This document shows, piece by piece, positions 59,223 through 64,000 of a DNA stretch of 64,000 nt. The notes beneath the pieces were generated by a model. It did not search any database and was not told where the DNA came from. It saw only the letters and a list, made by a program, of their open reading frames with translations. The stretch lies in NCBI RefSeq assembly GCF_007556815.1, contig NZ_CP041745.1, positions 1,651,001 to 1,715,000 on the forward strand, written 5' to 3'. The stretch's first letter is position 1. Every line of letters begins with the position of its first letter. The stretch is from Paraburkholderia megapolitana (lineage in GTDB: Bacteria > Pseudomonadota > Gammaproteobacteria > Burkholderiales > Burkholderiaceae). The position numbers and the translations under genes were made by a program.

Positions 59223-60278
59223 TCACGCGGTGCTCGATACCGCGTTCGACGACACCCGCCCACGCGCTTTCGCCAAAGTAAGCGCGGTATCTTCGATCAT
59301 ATCCTCCTGACCACCCACCATGCCGCGGCGTCCGAGTTCAACAAGGATGTCGCGAGCCGGAACCCCGTACCTCTTCTCCGCGCGCTTCGCAAACAGAAGG
59401 AAGGAACCGTAAACACCCGCATAGCCGAGCGTCAGTGCATCACGATCGATGCGAATCGGAAAATCCATGATCGGCACGACAAGATCTTCGGCGACGTCCT
59501 GTATCTTCCAGACGTCGACACCTGTATCGATGCCCATGCGCTCGCACACCGCTACGAGGACTTCCATCGGTGTGTTGCCAGCACCGGCGCCGAGTCCCGC
59601 GGCGGCGGCATCGATGCGAGTCGCACCCACTTCGATAGCAGCGATGGAGTTGGCTACACCCATCGCGAGGTTGTGATGCCCGTGAAAACCGATTTCGGTT
59701 TCCGGCTTCAGTGCCGCACGCACGGCAGCGAGGCGACTCCGAACGTCGTCAGGCAACATGTAGCCTGACGAGTCCGTTACGTACACGCAGTTTGCACCAT
59801 AGCTTTCCATCAGCTTCGCTTGGTTTGCAAGACCTTCTGGCGAATTCATATGCGCCATCATCAGAAAGCCCACGGCATCCATGTCGAGTTTGCGCGCAAG
59901 CTCGATGTGCTGCTCCGACACATCGGCCTCGGTGCAATGCGTTGCGACGCGGATCGTTTTCACACCGAGTTCATGCGCGATCCTCAGATGATCGACCGTG
60001 CCGATTCCCGGGATCAACAGCGCGGAAATGCGCGCCTGCTTCATGAGCGGCACGACTGCGCAGAGGTATTCCTCGTCGCTGTGCGCGGGGAACCCATAGT
60101 TCACCGAGCTTCCGCCCAGGCCGTCACCGTGGGTCACTTCGATCAGCGGTACACCCGCATTGTCGAGACCTTGAGCGATCGCCTTCATCTGCTCGAGTGT
60201 CATCTGATGTCGCTTGGGATGCATACCGTCGCGCAATGTCATGTCATGCACGACGATCTTCCTGCCCTTGACGTTCAT
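59223..60278 (-). CDS. mhpE: 4-hydroxy-2-oxovalerate aldolase
   Basis: The 351-residue protein is a pyruvate aldolase of the HMGL-like TIM-barrel family, cutting 4-hydroxy-2-oxovalerate to pyruvate and acetaldehyde. [14 protein letters not shown] carries the catalytic Arg/Asp/His, [11 protein letters not shown] the metal-binding histidines, and the C-terminus has the dehydrogenase-contact domain. It follows the acetaldehyde dehydrogenase gene by 11 bp; the two enzymes form a channelled complex in known pathways. Confidence 0.93.
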   Translation of the reverse strand: MNVKGRKIVVHDMTLRDGMHPKRHQMTLEQMKAIAQGLDNAGVPLIEVTHGDGLGGSSVNYGFPAHSDEEYLCAVVPLMKQARISALLIPGIGTVDHLRIAHELGVKTIRVATHCTEADVSEQHIELARKLDMDAVGFLMMAHMNSPEGLANQAKLMESYGANCVYVTDSSGYMLPDDVRSRLAAVRAALKPETEIGFHGHHNLAMGVANSIAAIEVGATRIDAAAAGLGAGAGNTPMEVLVAVCERMGIDTGVDVWKIQDVAEDLVVPIMDFPIRIDRDALTLGYAGVYGSFLLFAKRAEKRYGVPARDILVELGRRGMVGGQEDMIEDTALTLAKARGRVSSNAVSSTA

Positions 60279-60289
60279 ATGCGGTTTCC

Positions 60290-61207
60290 TCAGTGGATGA
60301 CGGGTTCGAGCTTGAGCGAGCCGCTCAGGATCTCTTCGGCGAACATCTCGGCGGTGCGCGCCGCGGCGGCCGTCATGATGTCCAGATTGCCGGCGTATTT
60401 CGGCAGATAGTCGCCGAGTCCTTCGACCTCAAGGTAGATCGAGACGCGCTCGCCGTCGAATACCGGACCATTGACTAGCCGGTAACCTGGCACATACTTG
60501 CGCACCTGTTCGATCATTTCGCGCACGGATTTTTCGATTGCCGCGGCATCGGGCGTTCCCTCCACGATGCAATGCACGGTGTCGCGCATGATGAGCGGCG
60601 GGTCTGCAGGGTTGATGACGATGATGGCCTTGCCCTGCGCTGCACCGCCCACCTTTGCGACAGCGCCTGCTGTCGTACGTGTGAACTCGTCGATATTCCT
60701 GCGCGTACCTGGCCCGGCCGAACGGCTCGATACCGTGGCGACGATTTCGGCGTACCGGACCGGCTGGACGCGCGAGACCGCGTGCACCATCGGTATCGTC
60801 GCCTGGCCGCCGCACGTCACCATGTTGACGTTCATCTCGCCCGTGCCCACGTGTTGGGCCAGATTCACCGACGGTACGCAATAAGGCCCGATAGCCGCGG
60901 GCGTCAGGTCGATCATCATGACGCCGAGTGCATTCAGTTTGCGCGAATTCTCTGCGTGCACATAGGCGCTCGTCGCATCGAAGGCGATCTGGATGCCGTC
61001 GGCTTTCACATGCGGCAGCAGGCCGTCTACGCCCTTGGCGGTGGTCTTCAGGCCTAGGGCCTGTGCTTTCTTGAGCCCGTCCGATTCGGGGTCGATGCCG
61101 ACCATCCACACCGGCTCCAGCACCTCGCTGCGTTGCAGCTTTGCCAGCAGATCGGTGCCGATGTTGCCGGGGCCGATCAATGCACACTTCACTTTGTTCG
61201 TTGACAT
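60290..61207 (-). CDS. mhpF: Acetaldehyde dehydrogenase (acylating)
   Basis: The 305-residue product has the NAD-binding start [20 protein letters not shown] and the catalytic cysteine in [15 protein letters not shown] (Cys132), as in MhpF/BphJ/DmpF. It oxidises acetaldehyde with CoA to acetyl-CoA. I chose the ATG at 61207; an upstream start at 61243 would add 12 residues into the preceding gene. It pairs with the aldolase encoded next. Confidence 0.93.
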   Translation of the reverse strand: MSTNKVKCALIGPGNIGTDLLAKLQRSEVLEPVWMVGIDPESDGLKKAQALGLKTTAKGVDGLLPHVKADGIQIAFDATSAYVHAENSRKLNALGVMMIDLTPAAIGPYCVPSVNLAQHVGTGEMNVNMVTCGGQATIPMVHAVSRVQPVRYAEIVATVSSRSAGPGTRRNIDEFTRTTAGAVAKVGGAAQGKAIIVINPADPPLIMRDTVHCIVEGTPDAAAIEKSVREMIEQVRKYVPGYRLVNGPVFDGERVSIYLEVEGLGDYLPKYAGNLDIMTAAAARTAEMFAEEILSGSLKLEPVIH

Positions 61208-61221
61208 GCCGACTCCTGAGA

Positions 61222-62004
61222 TCAGACAAACCGGACCAAGCAACTGCCGATGCCGTCGATGGAAACCTTGAGGCTGTCACCGGCTGCGACAGGTACCATC
61301 GCAGCCAGCGAGCCCGACAGCACCACGTCGCCGGCGTTTAGCGGCTCGTTTAGCTGGCCAAGCGTGTTGGCGAGCCATGCCACCGCTTCAAGCGGATTTC
61401 CAAGCGCGGCGGCGCCGGTACCCGTCGTCACCACCGTGCCGTTCTTCTCCAGCGTCATCGTGCAGCCGACGAGATCGACCTTGCGTGGATCGACCATCTG
61501 CTCACCAAGGACGAACACACCGCAAGACGCGTTGTCAGCCACCGTGTCTTCGATGCGAATCTTCCAGTCCTTGATGCGCGAATCGACGATCTCGAAGCAG
61601 GCCATCACGCCTGCGGTTGCGGCGAGGACATCGGCTACGCTCACGCCTGGGCCTTGCAGGTCGTGCCGGAGCACGAAGGCAATCTCTCCCTCGGCCTTCG
61701 GCTGGATCAACGAGGCGGCCGGGATCGCTTCGCCTTCGCGGTACAGCATCGCGTCGCTAAGCATGCCGAAATCGGGCTGATACACACCGAGCATGTCCAT
61801 CACGACCTGCGACGTGACGCCGATCTTTTTGCCTATCATGCGTTCGCCGGCTTCGATGCGTCGGGCGTTGACGCGCTGCTGGATGCGGTAGGCGTCGTCG
61901 ACCGTCAAGTCGGCGTGGCGGCTCGTGAGCGGTTCGAGCGCGCGGCATTCTTTCGCTGCGACATAGAGCTCGTCGCCGAGCGCGTTGATCAGCGTGTCGT
62001 TCAT
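61222..62004 (-). CDS. mhpD: 2-keto-4-pentenoate hydratase
   Basis: The 260-residue product matches the MhpD/BphH family: [78 protein letters not shown]. It adds water to 2-oxopent-4-enoate to form 4-hydroxy-2-oxovalerate, the aldolase substrate. It overlaps the PLP-enzyme stop by 4 bp, so expression is coupled. Confidence 0.93.
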   Translation of the reverse strand: MNDTLINALGDELYVAAKECRALEPLTSRHADLTVDDAYRIQQRVNARRIEAGERMIGKKIGVTSQVVMDMLGVYQPDFGMLSDAMLYREGEAIPAASLIQPKAEGEIAFVLRHDLQGPGVSVADVLAATAGVMACFEIVDSRIKDWKIRIEDTVADNASCGVFVLGEQMVDPRKVDLVGCTMTLEKNGTVVTTGTGAAALGNPLEAVAWLANTLGQLNEPLNAGDVVLSGSLAAMVPVAAGDSLKVSIDGIGSCLVRFV

Positions 62005-62987
62005 GATTTCAGACTGTCGAGCGAGTTCGATTCAGCGGAATGGCGAGCCGCGAACAGATCGCCGTCGAGCGGGTAAAAATCGGACCACTCGAGCAACTGC
62101 TGGCTCGTCGTACCCACGCCACCGCAGGCGATCACCACGATGCGCTGCGCGTGCGGGAAATATTCGGGAATCCGCGAGAGTGCTGCCACCGATGCGCCGC
62201 ACGCCGGTTCGGTCAAAACACGGTGCTCCTCGAGCAGCATCACACTGCCCTGAATCGCTTCGGCATCCGTCACGAGGCAATTGCGAATCGGATGTTCTTT
62301 CGCGAGCGCCACGACGCGCTCGGCTACCTTGCTGGCGCCAAGCGACGTGGCCACGGAGTTGATCCCGGCGATCGTTACCGGCGTGCCTGCTTTGAGCGCC
62401 TGGTTGTAGGAATCCGCACCTTCGGTCTCGACCGTAAGCACCGGCGTGTCGCTCCAGCCCACTCGTCGCAGTCCTTCGATAACACCCGCGAGCAATCCAC
62501 CGCCGCCAACCGAGCAAACGATCAGATCAGGGCGTTCGGTTTGCCGCGCGATTTCCTCGATCATCGTCGCGTGTCCCGCCCATAGCAGTGGGTCATCGAA
62601 CGCATGGAGCCAGGCATCGTTGTCGGTCAGAATCGAGCGGGCGTACTCGTTGGATTCGATGAACGCGGCGCCGTGCACGACGACTTCGGCTTCTTCTGCG
62701 CGGATGAGCGACTTTGCGCGCTCGGAGGTCGTTTGCGGTACGACAACGGTCACCGGAATGCCAAGCTCGCGGCCCGCATACGCCACCGCATAACCGGCGT
62801 TGCCACCGGACGCGGTGACGAAACGCCGGGCACCGTTGCGCTTGTGTTCCTCGCACGCAAAGCCGACGCCGCGTAGCTTGAAGGAACCGCTTGGTTGCAG
62901 CGATTCCAGTTTGAGAAGAATGTCTCTACCGGTCTTGAGCGAGAGCGCGCGCGACTCGATCAGCGGTGTTTCGATATGCAGTGTCAT
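62001..62987 (-). CDS. PLP-dependent serine/threonine dehydratase-like enzyme
   Basis: The 328-residue product is a fold-type II PLP enzyme with the Schiff-base lysine Lys37 in SLQPSGSFKLRG, the asparagine loop VTASGGNAGYAVAYA and the phosphate loop CSVGGGGLLAGVIEG. Such enzymes eliminate a beta-hydroxyl group from serine, threonine or related amino acids, releasing an enamine. No regulatory ACT domain is present. In this operon an elimination product that RidA hydrolyses to 2-oxopent-4-enoate would join the downstream steps, so a vinyl- or allyl-type amino acid is a candidate substrate. This is inference. Confidence 0.82.
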   Translation of the reverse strand: MTLHIETPLIESRALSLKTGRDILLKLESLQPSGSFKLRGVGFACEEHKRNGARRFVTASGGNAGYAVAYAGRELGIPVTVVVPQTTSERAKSLIRAEEAEVVVHGAAFIESNEYARSILTDNDAWLHAFDDPLLWAGHATMIEEIARQTERPDLIVCSVGGGGLLAGVIEGLRRVGWSDTPVLTVETEGADSYNQALKAGTPVTIAGINSVATSLGASKVAERVVALAKEHPIRNCLVTDAEAIQGSVMLLEEHRVLTEPACGASVAALSRIPEYFPHAQRIVVIACGGVGTTSQQLLEWSDFYPLDGDLFAARHSAESNSLDSLKS

Positions 62988-63002
62988 TAGGTTCGACCGC
63001 CA

Positions 63003-63470
63003 TTAACCAAGCTGGATCACAGCGGACACTTCAACCGGGCAACGGAACGGCAGGCTCGATACGCCTACAGCGGCACGGGTGTGCCGGCCCTTGTCACCGA
63101 GAACTTCAACGAGAACGTCGGAGGTGCCGTTGATCACTTCCGGGTGCGCCGTAAATTCGGTTGCTGCATGCACGTAACCCGTCACGGAGCAAACGCGAAT
63201 CACGCTAACGTTGTCGTTCAACTGCGAACGCAATTGCGACAGAAGCGAAATTCCGGCGAGTCGTGCAGCTTCCTTTGCCCGCTCGATACTGACTTCCGTA
63301 CCCACCTGGCCGACCGCGAACGGTACGCCATCCTTGAATGCGACTTGCCCTGAAATGTGCAGGAAGCCCGCTGCCAGAACGGTAGGCACGTAGTTAGCGA
63401 TGGCCGCTTTCGGCGGCGGCAGTTCGATGCCCAGTTCCGCGAGGCGACGGTCGAGTTCAATGCGATTCAT
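63003..63470 (-). CDS. RidA family protein, probable enamine/imine or aminomuconate deaminase
   Basis: The 155-residue product has the RidA (YjgF/UK114) pattern: LHISGQVAFKDGVPFAVGQV, LAGISLLSQLRSQLNDNV, RAAVGVSSLPFRCPVEVSAV. Family members hydrolyse enamines or imines to keto acids; one branch (AmnD/NbaF) is 2-aminomuconate deaminase. It is the first gene of the operon and stands directly before the PLP dehydratase gene, whose enamine product it could hydrolyse. I chose the ATG at 63470; a longer frame to 63557 runs into the promoter region. Confidence 0.82.
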   Translation of the reverse strand: MNRIELDRRLAELGIELPPPKAAIANYVPTVLAAGFLHISGQVAFKDGVPFAVGQVGTEVSIERAKEAARLAGISLLSQLRSQLNDNVSVIRVCSVTGYVHAATEFTAHPEVINGTSDVLVEVLGDKGRHTRAAVGVSSLPFRCPVEVSAVIQLG

Positions 63471-63781
63471 AGATGCTCCTTGATGGCGAAACAGGTGGCG
63501 ACGCGTTCGGCGAACGGCACCAGTGGGTCGCTTAGGGTGACGATCATGGAAAGGCAACGACCTTTCCCCATGCCTCGAAGTTAAAGGACATGTGCCCGTT
63601 CCACTTGTAAAAAATTGAGTGGGTTGCGGTGCGTGAATCGGCTTGGCAGCGGGCGAGGGGATAGGGCTGCGCGGCGAACGTGCCGCATTGAGACAGCTTC
63701 GTGCAACTAGAGGGAATTAATCGGGCGAATCAGGCGACGCTGGCGATGCTTCAACGCATGCGTGTGCGGCAACCTGAAACA
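63471..63781. other. Promoter region of the catabolic operon
   Basis: The 311 bp between the AraC-type stop and the RidA start hold no gene. An AT-rich block with TTGTAAAAAATTGAG (read on the minus strand at about 63602-63618) lies where the promoter of the operon would be. No operator repeat was recognised. Confidence 0.4.
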
Positions 63782-64000
63782 TCAATACTTCGATGGCGAC
63801 ACACCGAACGCTTGCCGGAAGGCTCGATTGAAATGGCTCTGGTCGTAAAACCCCACCTCCTGCGCCACTTGCGTCAAACACGCGTCGGGGTGACTCAGCA
63901 AGGAACACGCGCGTTCCAGCCGCAGACGAACGAGCCATGCGTGCGGTGTCATACCGACGGTCTGCTTGAAGAGCTTGAGGAAATGGAAACGCTCGAGGGC
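63782..64000 (-). CDS. AraC family regulator, C-terminal part
   Basis: The frame is open from the window edge to a stop at 63782 and gives 72 residues: two helix-turn-helix units of an AraC/XylS DNA-binding domain (RFHFLKLFKQTVGMTPHAWL, VRLRLERACSLLSHPDACLT, VAQEVGFYDQSHFNRAFRQA, FGVSPSKY). The ligand domain lies outside the window. It probably controls the operon downstream on the same strand. Confidence 0.9.
   Translation of the reverse strand, partial: ALERFHFLKLFKQTVGMTPHAWLVRLRLERACSLLSHPDACLTQVAQEVGFYDQSHFNRAFRQAFGVSPSKY

Overview
The high GC content, the Burkholderia-type gene families (T6SS VgrG, lambda/P2-mosaic prophage genes, IS3, IS5 and IS110 elements) and the protein sequences suggest a betaproteobacterium of the Burkholderia/Paraburkholderia/Caballeronia group. 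This is judged from recalled protein similarity; no database was searched.

Layout. Positions 1-853 are host chromosome: the start of a cysteine dioxygenase-type gene and a divergent Lrp/AsnC regulator. The last codons of that regulator (811-838) recur almost exactly at 55397-55424. I read the two copies as attL and attR of one integrated element of about 54.6 kb, whose integrase lies just inside attL. Inside the element come: (i) a prophage at about 1.0-35.1 kb, with integrase, a PrtN-like protein, a ParB-like protein, repressor/Cro with palindromic operators, a DnaB helicase, a replication initiator with iterons inside its own gene, a Q-like regulator, a lambda-type head module, a P2-type contractile tail module, lysis genes and a ruined dam methylase gene; (ii) a type VI secretion cassette at 35.3-41.9 kb (VgrG, phospholipase D effector, Sel1-repeat lipoprotein as likely immunity protein, PAAR tip); (iii) an accessory region at 41.9-52.5 kb rich in nuclease, HEPN, GHKL-ATPase and protease genes that looks like a defence island, with a DUF72 gene split by an IS3-family element; (iv) a BlaI/BlaR1 pair at 53.2-55.1 kb.

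After attR the host chromosome resumes with a GNAT acetyltransferase, a small secreted protein and an IS5-family element. Then comes a minus-strand operon at 58.2-63.5 kb: RidA-family deaminase, PLP-dependent dehydratase, 2-keto-4-pentenoate hydratase, acylating acetaldehyde dehydrogenase, 4-hydroxy-2-oxovalerate aldolase and a pseudouridine-phosphate glycosidase family enzyme. An AraC-type regulator lies upstream and is cut by the window edge.

How it fits together. The prophage is probably defective as sequenced: the portal gene has a one-base frameshift and the dam gene is broken three ways. The cargo between the prophage and attR (T6SS cassette, two candidate defence loci, BlaIR) appears to travel with the element. 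The strongest candidates for undescribed biology are the GHKL-ATPase/743-residue pair beside a divergent HEPN gene, the ApeA-like HEPN protein overlapped by a trypsin-like protease, and the operon that could turn an unsaturated or beta-hydroxy amino acid into pyruvate and acetyl-CoA.
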